Below are positions 30,766-39,950 of a DNA stretch of 51,095 bases, piece by piece. Source of the DNA: Vannielia litorea. Lineage in GTDB: Bacteria; Pseudomonadota; Alphaproteobacteria; Rhodobacterales; Rhodobacteraceae. How positions within the stretch are numbered: the first letter of the stretch is position 1; every line of letters begins with the position of its first letter. A program made the position numbers and the translations under genes. The stretch covers positions 1 to 51,095 of the forward strand of contig NZ_QTNQ01000024.1 of the NCBI RefSeq assembly GCF_018424695.1. The letters are read 5' to 3'. The notes below the pieces were generated by a model that was given only the letters and a program-made list of their open reading frames with translations, searched no databases and had not been told where the DNA came from.

Positions 30766-31959
30766 ATGAAGCGCATCGCGATTTTCTGCGACGGCACCTG
30801 GAACACGCCAGACGCGCCGCACCCAACCAACGTCTTTCACCTGCACAGCATGGCCCGGCGCACGGCGGAGGATGGAACGACCCAGATCCTCAAATACATC
30901 CCAGGTGTCGGCACCGGCTTCGGCAAAACGGGGTGGCGCAAGAAGCTCGACAAGATCACCGGCGGGGTGTTCGGTGTCGGCGTGACGAAGAACATCCTCG
31001 CCGGCTACACCTTCCTGATCGAGCAGTACGAGCCGGGGGACGAGATCCACATCTTCGGTTTCTCGCGCGGCGCGTTCACCGCCCGGTCGCTGGTGGGCCT
31101 CATCCGCGCCTCGGGCCTGCCGCGCCACACCGAGGCCTGGAAGGCCCCGGAGGCGCTCAAGCGCTACCGCAGCGCCGATCCGGCCACCAAACCCTCCAGC
31201 GAGGAGAGCCATGGCTTTCGGCTCGGCTTCTCGCCCGATGTGGTCACCTCGCAGAAAGAGGCCGACTGGCGCACGGCTCAGGGCCATCCGCCGGTGCCGC
31301 TGCTCACCGTCACCTACCTCGGCATCTGGGATACCGTCGGCGCGCTCGGGATTCCGGGCTACTACAAGTGGCTGGCGCAGATCTTCAACCGCAGCCAAGG
31401 GTTTCATGACACGCAACTCAGCTCGATGGTCATGTCCGCCCGCCACGCGGTGTCACTCGACGAGCGCCGCAAGGCCTTTCCCCCCACGCTCTGGGGCAAC
31501 CTCGGTGAGTTGAACCGCGAAAACCCCGAGCAGGCGCGCAGCTACCAGCAGCTCTGGTTCGCGGGCGATCACGGCTCGGTCGGTGGGGGTGGTGATATTA
31601 CCGGCCTGTCCAACATCGCGCTGCGCTGGATTGTCGAAGGCGCGCAGGAGCAGGAGCTGGAGTTCGACGGCACGGCGCTTTCGGTGCTGGAGGCGCAGGA
31701 AAACCCGCTGGAGCCTTCGCTCTTCAACAAGTCCGGTCCGCCCGGCTTCTTCACCCGCATGCTCCGCCGTCGCGTGCTGCACCGCGTCGGCCGGATGAAG
31801 GTGCCGGACCCGGCCACGGGCGGCACCACCGAGGTCTCCATCGGCCCGGATTACGTCTGGGATATCTCCACGCCCGCGCGCACCCGCTACCGCGCACTCG
31901 ATGCGTACAGGCCGCCATCCCTCAAGCCCTTCGACGCAGACCTGTGCGCCGACCACTGA
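30766..31959 (+). CDS. DUF2235-domain hydrolase (alpha/beta-hydrolase-like, Tle1-related fold)
   Basis: A 397-residue protein opening MKRIAIFCDGTWNTPDAPHP, the DUF2235 start. It carries the nucleophile elbow GFSRGAFTARSLVG near residues 105-118, the segment LGIWDTVGALGIPG near 186 with the candidate acid, and FAGDHGSVGGGGD near 265 with the candidate histidine. The domain is shared with type VI secretion phospholipase effectors (Tle1), but no VgrG, Hcp or immunity gene is adjacent and no signal peptide is seen. The enzyme is therefore probably cytoplasmic with an unknown ester substrate. The ATG with TGGAG upstream is preferred to a start 63 bp earlier. Confidence 0.85.
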   Translation: MKRIAIFCDGTWNTPDAPHPTNVFHLHSMARRTAEDGTTQILKYIPGVGTGFGKTGWRKKLDKITGGVFGVGVTKNILAGYTFLIEQYEPGDEIHIFGFSRGAFTARSLVGLIRASGLPRHTEAWKAPEALKRYRSADPATKPSSEESHGFRLGFSPDVVTSQKEADWRTAQGHPPVPLLTVTYLGIWDTVGALGIPGYYKWLAQIFNRSQGFHDTQLSSMVMSARHAVSLDERRKAFPPTLWGNLGELNRENPEQARSYQQLWFAGDHGSVGGGGDITGLSNIALRWIVEGAQEQELEFDGTALSVLEAQENPLEPSLFNKSGPPGFFTRMLRRRVLHRVGRMKVPDPATGGTTEVSIGPDYVWDISTPARTRYRALDAYRPPSLKPFDADLCADH

Positions 31960-31973
31960 GCGTCGACCCTGTT

Positions 31974-32021
31974 CATTTTCTTGCGGAAAATACCTCCGGG
32001 GGTGTGGGGGCTGGCCCCCAC
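31974..32021 (+). terminator. Hairpin cluster between convergent genes, probable bidirectional terminator
   Basis: TTTTC-TTGCG-GAAAA (about 31977-31991) is followed by GTGGGGGC (32004-32011) and GCCCCCAC (32014-32021), a perfect stem with a tiny loop. It lies between the DUF2235 gene and the convergent HD-domain gene. From memory, this arrangement of an A/T hairpin, a CTCCGGGGG-like linker and a G-run/C-run stem recurs between genes in Rhodobacteraceae; I have not searched for it. Confidence 0.5.
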
Positions 32022-32067
32022 TGGCCGAGCAGGGCCGTCAGGCCGCACGGTCAGGGCAGGGCGCCCC

Positions 32068-32655
32068 TCAGCCGTCTTCCCGCTCGAAAAAGGCGCGCAC
32101 CTTCGGCCCGATCCAGGCCCAGAGCCCGGGCGCGCCCCGTTCCATCGTGGGGCGCAAGCGAGCCTCCACCTTGCCGTAATCCACGCCATAGGGTGTCCAG
32201 CTTGCGCCGCCGTTGGCGAGGTTCAGCAGTGGCGGTTGAAACCGGTCGAGCGCCTTGGCAAAACGGGCGTCCGGGGTTTCGGCGGCCTCGAACTCGTCCC
32301 AGAGCGCGCGCAGTTCGGCGCCCTGCGCTTCGGGCAGCATCCCGAAGATCCGGTCTGCCGCCGCCTGTTCGGCGGCCTCGATCGCGGCCTGGTCCAGCCC
32401 GGCCTCGAAAATCGGCGCATCGCCCGCATCGATTTCCACCAGGTCGTGGATGAGTGCCATCCGGATCACCCGGTCGATGCGCACGCCCTCGGGCGCCTCT
32501 CCCTCCAGCACCAACGCGGCCAGCGCCAGATGCCAGCTGTGCTCGCCCGAGTTCTCGTGCCGCGAGCCATCCGCCAGCTTCGACGCCCGCTCGATGCCGC
32601 GCAGCTTGCAGGCCTCCGTGAGGAAAGCCGCCTGCCGGTCGAGGTCAGTGGTCAA
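32068..32655 (-). CDS. HD-domain phosphohydrolase (HDDC2/YfbR-like)
   Basis: A 195-residue protein with metal ligands of the HD superfamily: His39 (SGEHSWH), the His70-Asp71 pair in MALIHDLVEIDAGD, and a later aspartate in FAKALDRFQP. The layout RHENSGEHSWHLA...LIHDLVEI is that of HDDC2/YfbR-type 5'-deoxynucleotidases, which dephosphorylate deoxynucleoside monophosphates. Nucleotide salvage is therefore likely but not proven. Its start overlaps the end of the upstream 86-residue gene by 4 bp (ATGA), so the two are translationally coupled. Confidence 0.85.
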   Translation of the reverse strand: MTTDLDRQAAFLTEACKLRGIERASKLADGSRHENSGEHSWHLALAALVLEGEAPEGVRIDRVIRMALIHDLVEIDAGDAPIFEAGLDQAAIEAAEQAAADRIFGMLPEAQGAELRALWDEFEAAETPDARFAKALDRFQPPLLNLANGGASWTPYGVDYGKVEARLRPTMERGAPGLWAWIGPKVRAFFEREDG

Positions 32656-32912
32656 TGACCGTCATCCATGAGCTGCGGGCCCGTGTCCTTCTCGAGGAAG
32701 CCCTGCTCGATCTGCTTGGTCAGGAAGGCCCGCGCTCGGCGTTCGGCCAGGCGCACGCGGATCGAGGTCATGAAGGCCTCTTCCATCGTGGTCGAGGAGG
32801 TGCCCAGCTTCTTGGCCACGGCGCGGATCACGTCATCCTCGTCGCCCAGCTTGGCGGCATTTGCAATCGTGTCCTTCGCCAGCTCGTCTGCAAGGTCTTC
32901 CAAAACGCCCAT
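32652..32912 (-). CDS. Small conserved-looking hypothetical protein
   Basis: An 86-residue acidic, largely helical protein starting MGVLEDLADELAKDTIANAA. Its central segment EDDVIRAVAKKLGTSSTTMEEAFMTSIRVRLAERRARAFL resembles a short adaptor or DNA-associated helical bundle, but I recognise no family. ATG 32912 follows a GGGAG at 7 bp; a GTG directly upstream is an alternative. It is the first gene of a two-gene unit with the HD-domain protein, which suggests a shared role. Confidence 0.65.
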   Translation of the reverse strand: MGVLEDLADELAKDTIANAAKLGDEDDVIRAVAKKLGTSSTTMEEAFMTSIRVRLAERRARAFLTKQIEQGFLEKDTGPQLMDDGH

Positions 32913-33061
32913 CACGGATCTCCCGGCTTCGTGGTTCTGCTCGCCCGCATTTGCTTAGAATCCTGCACGAAGTTCAACCCCGCACCGCGCCTCTGCCCCC
33001 TTTGCGCCATGTTTCGGGCCGAGTGTCGCCACGGGTCGGGGCGTGAAGAAGGATCAGGGCG

Positions 33062-33460
33062 ATGGGCATCTTGAGGAAGCTCGCAACATTCGCAAAAACC
33101 GAAGACGGCAGCGCCACCGTGGAGGCCACCCTCTGGGTGCCCGCGATGATCGGGCTCATCTGCCTTGCGGCGGATGCCTCTTTCATCTTCTTCGGGCAAA
33201 ACCAGGCCTACAGGGTGGTGCAGGACGCAAACCGCTCGCTCTCCATCGGGCGGCTGTCGAGCTCTGACGAGGTGGAAACCTACATTACCACGCAGCTCGC
33301 CTCGCTCTCGCCCAATGCCGTGGTGCAAAGCTCGGTGACGCAGGGCATGGTCAACTCCTATGTCCGCATCCCCAGCTCCGATCTCGCGGCGACCGGGCTG
33401 ATCAACTCGCTCCTGACAACCACTATCACCGTGGGGTCGCGGCACTTCGTGGAGTATTGA
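33062..33460 (+). CDS. TadE-like pilus or envelope protein
   Basis: A 132-residue protein with the TadE-type N-terminus EDGSATVEATLWVPAMIGLI: a short basic leader, then a conserved glutamate inside a hydrophobic helix (about residues 20-42). This is the pseudopilin layout of the Tad (tight adherence) pathway. The rest is a small periplasmic domain. It pairs with the TadG-like gene 3 bp downstream. The Tad ATPase, secretin and major pilin genes are not in the window, so it may serve as an orphan minor pseudopilin. Confidence 0.78.
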   Translation: MGILRKLATFAKTEDGSATVEATLWVPAMIGLICLAADASFIFFGQNQAYRVVQDANRSLSIGRLSSSDEVETYITTQLASLSPNAVVQSSVTQGMVNSYVRIPSSDLAATGLINSLLTTTITVGSRHFVEY

Positions 33461-33463
33461 GCC

Positions 33464-34777
33464 ATGGCTGCCGCGCCGGCCTGGCGCCGGCTGCGCTTCT
33501 GGCGAGACGATTATGGCGGGGTGACCGGCCTCGGCATCATGCTGACGCTCACCACCTGCGTCATCGCCGCCATCGCGCTTGATGTGGCCCGGCTGCGCGC
33601 GGCCCAGAGCCAGCTTCAGATCATGGCCGACGCCGCCGCCCATGCCGCGCTCTACTATCGCGATACACACTCCGCCGCCGAAGCCAAGGAGATGGCGCTC
33701 GACGTGGTGGGCTACGGCATGCCCGCCGATGTCTACGGCGATGTGCTGCGGCCCGAGGATATCACCTTTGGGACCTGGTCCTACGAGTTGCAGGCCTTTC
33801 GCCCCTCCGACACCTCCCGCGATGCGGTGCTGGTGACGACAGAGCGGATTGCCGAAAATCAGAACGGCATTACGCCCTATCTCTTCGGCTTCGTCGGGCG
33901 CGATACCTTCGACGTGGCCACCAACTCGGTCTTCACCACCTACCGGCCCACCTGCTTCAGGGAAGGGTTCGTGGCCGAGGAGGTCGTGGATATCCAGTCG
34001 AACAACAACTATTACAACGGCTTCTGCATCCACGCGAACGGCCATGTCGAGCTGAACTCGAACAATGTCTTCGAGGCCGGCACCATCGTGTCGATGCCCG
34101 ACACCGGCGATATCGTGCTGCCCCAGTCCGGTTTTGAGACCAACGAAGGCCTGGAGGCCGCGCTGCGCTCCGGCGTCTACCGACTGCGCATCATCAACCG
34201 GCTCCCCGCCATCATCCAGAACTTCATCGACGAGCAAGACACCTTCCTGCCGGACTACATCACCACCACGACGGCGGTGGACCTCTCGGGCAAGACCCTG
34301 ACCGAGGCCGATTTCCAGACCGGGCGGCTGCACCGGGCCATGGGGGCGAACAACTGCAAACTCACCCTCTCGCCGAGCGTGCCGCTAGAACGGATCGTCC
34401 TGGTGACGAACTGCGAGGTGAAATTCAGCCAAGGCACCCAGTTGCATGACGTGGTGATCGCCACCACCAACACCGGCGCCAAGTCGATGAACGCCCCCTC
34501 CACGCTCCAGGTCGGGCGCGACGACCACTGCGCCGAGGGCGGCGGCGCGCAGATGCTCAGCCTTGGCGGCATGGAGTTTGCCTCCGACCTGCGGATGTAT
34601 GGCGGCCAGCTGGTGGCCAAGTCCAACATCGAATTCTCGGCCAATGCCGACGGGATCGAGGGGGCCTCGATGATCTCGGGCACCCGGATCGACGGCACCT
34701 CGAACATGAACATGGGCTTTTGCGTCACAGGCATGGAAGACAATTACGAGGCGGCCTATTTCCGGATGGCGCAGTAA
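33464..34777 (+). CDS. TadG-related membrane-anchored protein
   Basis: A 437-residue protein with the Tad-type N-terminus RDDYGGVTGLGIMLTLTTCVIAAIALDVARL. The helix is followed by AAQSQLQIMADAAAHAALYY, typical of TadG-like proteins. The large C-terminal part lacks a recognisable von Willebrand domain. Instead, about residues 170-330 contain short strand-turn units rich in asparagine and glycine (NNNYYNGFCIHANGHVELN), suggesting a beta-helix-like fold outside the membrane. It is co-transcribed with the TadE-like gene. The location should be periplasm or cell surface. Confidence 0.75.
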   Translation: MAAAPAWRRLRFWRDDYGGVTGLGIMLTLTTCVIAAIALDVARLRAAQSQLQIMADAAAHAALYYRDTHSAAEAKEMALDVVGYGMPADVYGDVLRPEDITFGTWSYELQAFRPSDTSRDAVLVTTERIAENQNGITPYLFGFVGRDTFDVATNSVFTTYRPTCFREGFVAEEVVDIQSNNNYYNGFCIHANGHVELNSNNVFEAGTIVSMPDTGDIVLPQSGFETNEGLEAALRSGVYRLRIINRLPAIIQNFIDEQDTFLPDYITTTTAVDLSGKTLTEADFQTGRLHRAMGANNCKLTLSPSVPLERIVLVTNCEVKFSQGTQLHDVVIATTNTGAKSMNAPSTLQVGRDDHCAEGGGAQMLSLGGMEFASDLRMYGGQLVAKSNIEFSANADGIEGASMISGTRIDGTSNMNMGFCVTGMEDNYEAAYFRMAQ

Positions 34778-34902
34778 GGGCACGGGGGTAAGCTGCTCGC
34801 GATCCGCCGCGCCCCCGCTCCCCGCACGCGCGGCCGGGCCCCGAACGCCAAAGGGGAGCCAAGGGCCTGACCAGAACAGGCCCAGCAGAAGGAGCGAGCA
34901 GG

Positions 34903-35343
34903 ATGACGACCCAAGCCCTTGTCGCCGGCTATTTCGCGCTGTGCTGCGCGGCCATGTCCCTCAGTCTGGGCCTGTCGGAAATCCTGCTGTTGCGGGCGCT
35001 GGGTCAGGGGCTGCCCGCCGCCGGACTGCTTTCGGCGGGTGTGGCGGGCTATGCTGCCGGGCTGCTGTTTGCCCGCCGCACGGGCGAGGTGCCCGCGGGC
35101 CTGCCGCTTCTGGGGCTGCTCGCCGCGATGGCCGGGGTGATCTTTGGCCTTACTGTTGGCCAGCCCCTGCTGATCCATGCGATCTTCGGGGCGGGCGCAC
35201 CGGTTCCGCCCCTGCACCAGCTTCCGCCTGTCGTGGCCAACGGGCTCGCTGCCGCAACCCTCTGCATCACCCTCGCCACCGTCCGTGCCGGGGCACGCGG
35301 CTGGCTGGAGCGCGCGGAGACGGCGGGCGCAGCGCCCGCCTGA
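34903..35343 (+). CDS. Uncharacterised small membrane protein
   Basis: A 146-residue, alanine/leucine-rich protein with about four transmembrane helices (near residues 5-30, 38-58, 66-84 and 108-126) and a short polar tail. There is no catalytic motif and no recognised family. An AAGGAG sequence with reasonable spacing precedes the ATG. It converges with the alpha/beta hydrolase gene, whose stop lies 6 bp away, and is 125 bp downstream of the TadG-like gene. Confidence 0.65.
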   Translation: MTTQALVAGYFALCCAAMSLSLGLSEILLLRALGQGLPAAGLLSAGVAGYAAGLLFARRTGEVPAGLPLLGLLAAMAGVIFGLTVGQPLLIHAIFGAGAPVPPLHQLPPVVANGLAAATLCITLATVRAGARGWLERAETAGAAPA

Positions 35344-35349
35344 GCCGCG

Positions 35350-36006
35350 TCAGCGGGTGGTTTCGGTCAGGCGGCGGCGCACGTAGCCGTCCACCTCGCC
35401 CAACATCTGGTCCATGTAGGGATCTTCAAAGAAGTGCCCCGCACCCTCGATCTCGGTGTGAGTGATGGTGATGCCCTTCTGCTCGTGCAGCTTGTCCACC
35501 AGCGCGTGGGTGTCCTTGGGCGGCGCCACGCGGTCGGCTGTGCCGTTCAGGATCAGCCCAGAGCTGGGGCAGGGCGCGAGGAAGGAAAAATCATACATGT
35601 TCGCGGGCGGCGAGACACTGATGAACCCGGTGATCTCGGGGCGCCGCATCAGCAGCTGCATCCCGATCCACGCGCCAAAGGAGAAGCCCGCAACCCAGCA
35701 ATGCTTGGCGTTGGTGTTCATCGACTGGAGGTAATCCAGCGCCGAGGCGGCATCCGACAGCTCGCCGATCCCCTGGTCGTACTCCCCCTGACTGCGCCCC
35801 ACGCCCCGGAAGTTGAACCGCAGCACCGTGAAGCCCATCTTATGGAAGGTGTAATGCAGGTTATAGACGACCCGGTTGTTCATCGTCCCGCCGAACTGCG
35901 GATGCGGATGCAGGATGATGGCGATGGGAGCGTCCTTGACGCCTTTTTGGGGGTGATACCTGCCTTCGAGCCGACCCTCGGGGCCGGGAAAAATCACTTC
36001 GGGCAT
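35350..36006 (-). CDS. Alpha/beta hydrolase
   Basis: A 218-residue soluble hydrolase with the oxyanion-hole strand IAIILHPHPQFGGTMNN near residues 28-44 and the nucleophile elbow GFSFGAWIGMQ near 111. Candidate acid and base are Asp in LNGTADRVAPP near 155 and His in GAGHFFEDP near 189, the order of a full Ser-Asp-His triad. It resembles small dienelactone-hydrolase-like or prolyl-oligopeptidase-like esterases. It is divergent from iscR and shares its upstream region. The substrate is unknown. Confidence 0.85.
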   Translation of the reverse strand: MPEVIFPGPEGRLEGRYHPQKGVKDAPIAIILHPHPQFGGTMNNRVVYNLHYTFHKMGFTVLRFNFRGVGRSQGEYDQGIGELSDAASALDYLQSMNTNAKHCWVAGFSFGAWIGMQLLMRRPEITGFISVSPPANMYDFSFLAPCPSSGLILNGTADRVAPPKDTHALVDKLHEQKGITITHTEIEGAGHFFEDPYMDQMLGEVDGYVRRRLTETTR

Positions 36007-36044
36007 ACCTGACCTTTTTTGTCCTCTTTTATGCCCGGGGGCGG

Positions 36045-36080
36045 TTGACGCTTTCGCGGGCCGAAACTAGAATTATTCTA
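36045..36080 (+). promoter_or_regulatory. Promoter of the isc/suf operon with overlapping Irr-type (ICE) palindrome
   Basis: TTGACG (36045-36050), a 17-bp spacer and TAGAAT (36068-36073) form the best promoter in the window. The -10 box is the left half of the perfect palindrome TAGAATTATTCTA (36068-36080, TAGAA-N3-TTCTA). This matches the iron-control element bound by Irr in alphaproteobacteria. A repressor there would block RNA polymerase when iron (haem) is low. An IscR site is also expected but I cannot point to it securely. Confidence 0.7.
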
Positions 36081-36187
36081 AATCGGCGCGAACCCACCCG
36101 GACGGGTGCGATGGAGGTAATTGCCATTGCCTTCGTCGTCAATGCAATTTGGCCCCTCGGGGGCTCTCAGCCGCAAGGACCGGACGT

Positions 36188-36676
36188 TTGAAGCTTTCGA
36201 CCAAAGGACGCTATGCGATGGTTGCCCTGGCCGATCTGGCCCTGGCGCAACGCGGCGACGAGGGGGCGCTCGTTTCTCTTGCGGCCGTGTCCAAGCGCCA
36301 GAGCATCTCGCTGTCCTATCTCGAACAACTCTTCGTCAAACTGCGGCAGGCCGGACTGGTGGAGAGCGTGCGTGGCCCGGGCGGCGGCTACCGCCTTGCG
36401 CGCTGCCCAGACGAAATCCGCGTGGCCGAGGTGCTGGAGGCGGTCGACGAGACGGTGAGCGCGCTGCACACCGGGGCAGGGGCCAAGGGCGCTGTCTCCG
36501 GGTCGCGCGCCCAGAGCATGGTCAACCGCCTTTGGGAGGGCCTTTCCTCCCATGTCTATGTCTACCTGCACCAGGCCACGCTCGCCTCGGTGATCGAAAA
36601 GCCGATGGCGACCTGCCCCGCGGTGCCGAGTTTCTTCGAGGTCGTTGACGAAGAAGAAGCGGAGGCCGAAGCGTGA
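36188..36676 (+). CDS. iscR: Rrf2-family regulator IscR, lacking the three-cysteine cluster motif
   Basis: A 162-residue winged-helix regulator. The start is LKLSTKGRYAMVALADLALA (TTG start at 36188, AAGGA 8 bp upstream), followed by the DNA-binding core SISLSYLEQLFVKLRQAGLV and wing VRGPGGGYRLAR. E. coli IscR binds its [2Fe-2S] cluster with Cys92, Cys98, Cys104 and His107. The equivalent segment here, about residues 91-112, has no cysteine at all. Only Cys73 and Cys143 remain. This fits the atypical IscR reported for Rhodobacter sphaeroides. It probably represses the operon it heads. Confidence 0.88.
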   Translation: MKLSTKGRYAMVALADLALAQRGDEGALVSLAAVSKRQSISLSYLEQLFVKLRQAGLVESVRGPGGGYRLARCPDEIRVAEVLEAVDETVSALHTGAGAKGAVSGSRAQSMVNRLWEGLSSHVYVYLHQATLASVIEKPMATCPAVPSFFEVVDEEEAEAEA

Positions 36677-37074
36677 GCCAGCGATCCAGTCAGGGCAAGT
36701 TCACCGCGAATGCCGTGACCCCATCCGTCATCGGGGCCGCGCCTTTCGTCGGGCGCCTGTCCGACATGGCCGATACCGTCGGCATGGATGAGGGCTTGTC
36801 CCTGCAATACCTGCACCGCCGCGTGGCCGAAGCGGCCAACGCACGGCGGCGGGCGTCGGGCCTGTTCGGGAGGCTCTACAATGCGATGACCGGCTCCGAT
36901 GCCGCGCGCGTCGAGCTGAGCGGCGCGGTGCTGCTGACGGTCACGCGCGTTCTTGGCCATGACCGGCCCGAAGGTGTGGTGGCGGCCAGCCGGATTTCCC
37001 TGCCTCTGGAGGCCGCCGAGCGCCTCCTGGCGGATTACTCCGTCCGTTTGAAGGAACGGGGGCTGATGGCATGA
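36673..37074 (+). CDS. Hypothetical protein in the suf operon
   Basis: A 133-residue soluble protein with no recognised domain. It is mainly helical, with a basic middle (RRVAEAANARRRASGLFGRL near residues 50-69). The GTG start overlaps the iscR stop by 4 bp (GTGA), and its own stop overlaps the start of the cysteine desulfurase by 4 bp, so it is translationally coupled on both sides. That position suggests a role in Fe-S cluster assembly or its control. There are no cysteines, so it is unlikely to carry a cluster itself. Confidence 0.7.
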   Translation: MSQRSSQGKFTANAVTPSVIGAAPFVGRLSDMADTVGMDEGLSLQYLHRRVAEAANARRRASGLFGRLYNAMTGSDAARVELSGAVLLTVTRVLGHDRPEGVVAASRISLPLEAAERLLADYSVRLKERGLMA

Positions 37075-38081
37075 GCCGTACCTACCTCGATTTCAACGCC
37101 ACGGCGCCGCTGCTGCCCGAGGCACGGGCGGCGATGCTTGCGGCAATGGAGATTGTCGGCAACCCCTCCTCGGTGCACGCCGAGGGCCGGGCCGCGAAGG
37201 CCGCAGTCGAGCGGGCGCGGGCGCAGGTGGCCGCAGGCGTCGGCTGCAAGCCGCAGGAGGTGGTGTTCACCGGCGGGGCCACCGAGGCGGCGCAGGTTCT
37301 GGCCGCCGGGGCCGTGGTGGAGCCGATGGCGCATGATGCGCTCTGGGCGCACCATGCCGGCGAGGGCCGGATCTACGCCATGGGCCTTGCCAACAGTGAA
37401 ACCGGCGTGATCGCCGAACTGCCGCAGGAGCGCCCCTGCGAGCTGTTGCTGCTCGATGTGACTCAGGCCGTGGGCCGCATCCCCTTCGCCTTTGGCTGGT
37501 CGGGCGCCGATCTGGCCATTCTCTCCGCCCACAAGCTGGGCGGCCCCAAGGGCGTCGGCGCGCTCATCGTCCGCGAGGGGCTGGATATCGCCCCCTTGCT
37601 CAAGGGCGGCGGGCAGGAGATGGGCCGCCGCTCCGGCACCGAAAACGTGATTGGAATTGCAGGCTTCGGGGCCGCAGTTGAAGCTGCGCAGAAGCGGCTG
37701 GAGGCGGGTGACTGGGCCCGCGTGGCAGAGGCCCGCGACATATTGGAAGCCAGGGTGGCAGAGGCTGCGCCGGACACCATATTCGTGGGGCAAGAGGCCA
37801 AGCGCCTGCCCAACACCAGTTGCTTTGCAGCGCCGGGCTGGAAGGGCGAAACCCAAGTGATGTCGATGGATCTCGCCGGGTTCGCGATCTCCGCCGGGTC
37901 GGCCTGCTCCTCGGGCAAGGTGAAGGAAAGCCGGGTGCTTCGCGCCATGGGCTTTGACGAGGCCACCGCCCGCTCGGCCATCCGGGTCTCTCTGGGGCCC
38001 GACACAACCGAGGATGACATCGCCCGCTTCGCCGAGAGCTGGGCCGCCGCATACAGGAAACACCAGGCGCGGGTTGCGTGA
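37071..38081 (+). CDS. iscS: Cysteine desulfurase, IscS/NifS-like, compact form
   Basis: A PLP enzyme that removes sulfur from cysteine for Fe-S clusters. The 336-residue product has the PLP lysine Lys155 in ILSAHKLGGPKG, PLP-contact Asp129 in LLLLDVTQAVGR, and active Cys279 in SAGSACSSGK, characteristic of group I (IscS) enzymes with the longer mobile loop. It is about 50-60 residues shorter than typical IscS. The missing part is the segment between the region near residue 70 and the NSETGVI strand near residue 108. Its partner SufS at 44841 belongs to group II, so the operon encodes one desulfurase of each group. Confidence 0.87.
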   Translation: MSRTYLDFNATAPLLPEARAAMLAAMEIVGNPSSVHAEGRAAKAAVERARAQVAAGVGCKPQEVVFTGGATEAAQVLAAGAVVEPMAHDALWAHHAGEGRIYAMGLANSETGVIAELPQERPCELLLLDVTQAVGRIPFAFGWSGADLAILSAHKLGGPKGVGALIVREGLDIAPLLKGGGQEMGRRSGTENVIGIAGFGAAVEAAQKRLEAGDWARVAEARDILEARVAEAAPDTIFVGQEAKRLPNTSCFAAPGWKGETQVMSMDLAGFAISAGSACSSGKVKESRVLRAMGFDEATARSAIRVSLGPDTTEDDIARFAESWAAAYRKHQARVA

Positions 38082-38114
38082 AGAACGCACCCCAAGCCGT
38101 TGAAAGGAAAGACG

Positions 38115-39626
<1,512 letters not shown>

Positions 39627-39689
39627 AGTTTGCCGCAGTTCCGCGAGTCACCACGGTAGAATCAGGCCACTCAACCAAGGGAGAGTCGT

Positions 39690-39950
39690 ATGATTTCATT
39701 CAACCAACTGACAGAAGTTATTAAGGGATACTGTGACCTCGGAAACGATGTTCGCCTGCGTGGCTGTGAGCACACGGAGCTTCAATTCTTGCTGCACGGC
39801 GAAGTCGTCGCCCACCTTTTTGCCGCAGGCGACGATTTGTATGCCTTTCGTGAGCAGGGCGGCGAGGTGCGTAAATCGTGGCTCACAGACATTATTTCGC
39901 ACATCAGCGAGGTTTTGAACCGCAATCGTGTGAGGGCTTTGGATATATGA
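39690..39950 (+). CDS. Small low-GC hypothetical protein inserted in the suf operon
   Basis: An 86-residue soluble protein with a GGGAGA ribosome-binding site. By hand count the gene is about 51% GC, far below the genes on both sides, and uses AT-ending codons that its neighbours avoid. Its sequence ([20 protein letters not shown]...) has two cysteines, at residues 15 and 26. It matches nothing I know. Its stop overlaps the next start by 4 bp (ATGA), so it is coupled to the YbjQ-like gene. Recent acquisition is the simplest reading of the composition. Confidence 0.65.
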   Translation: MISFNQLTEVIKGYCDLGNDVRLRGCEHTELQFLLHGEVVAHLFAAGDDLYAFREQGGEVRKSWLTDIISHISEVLNRNRVRALDI

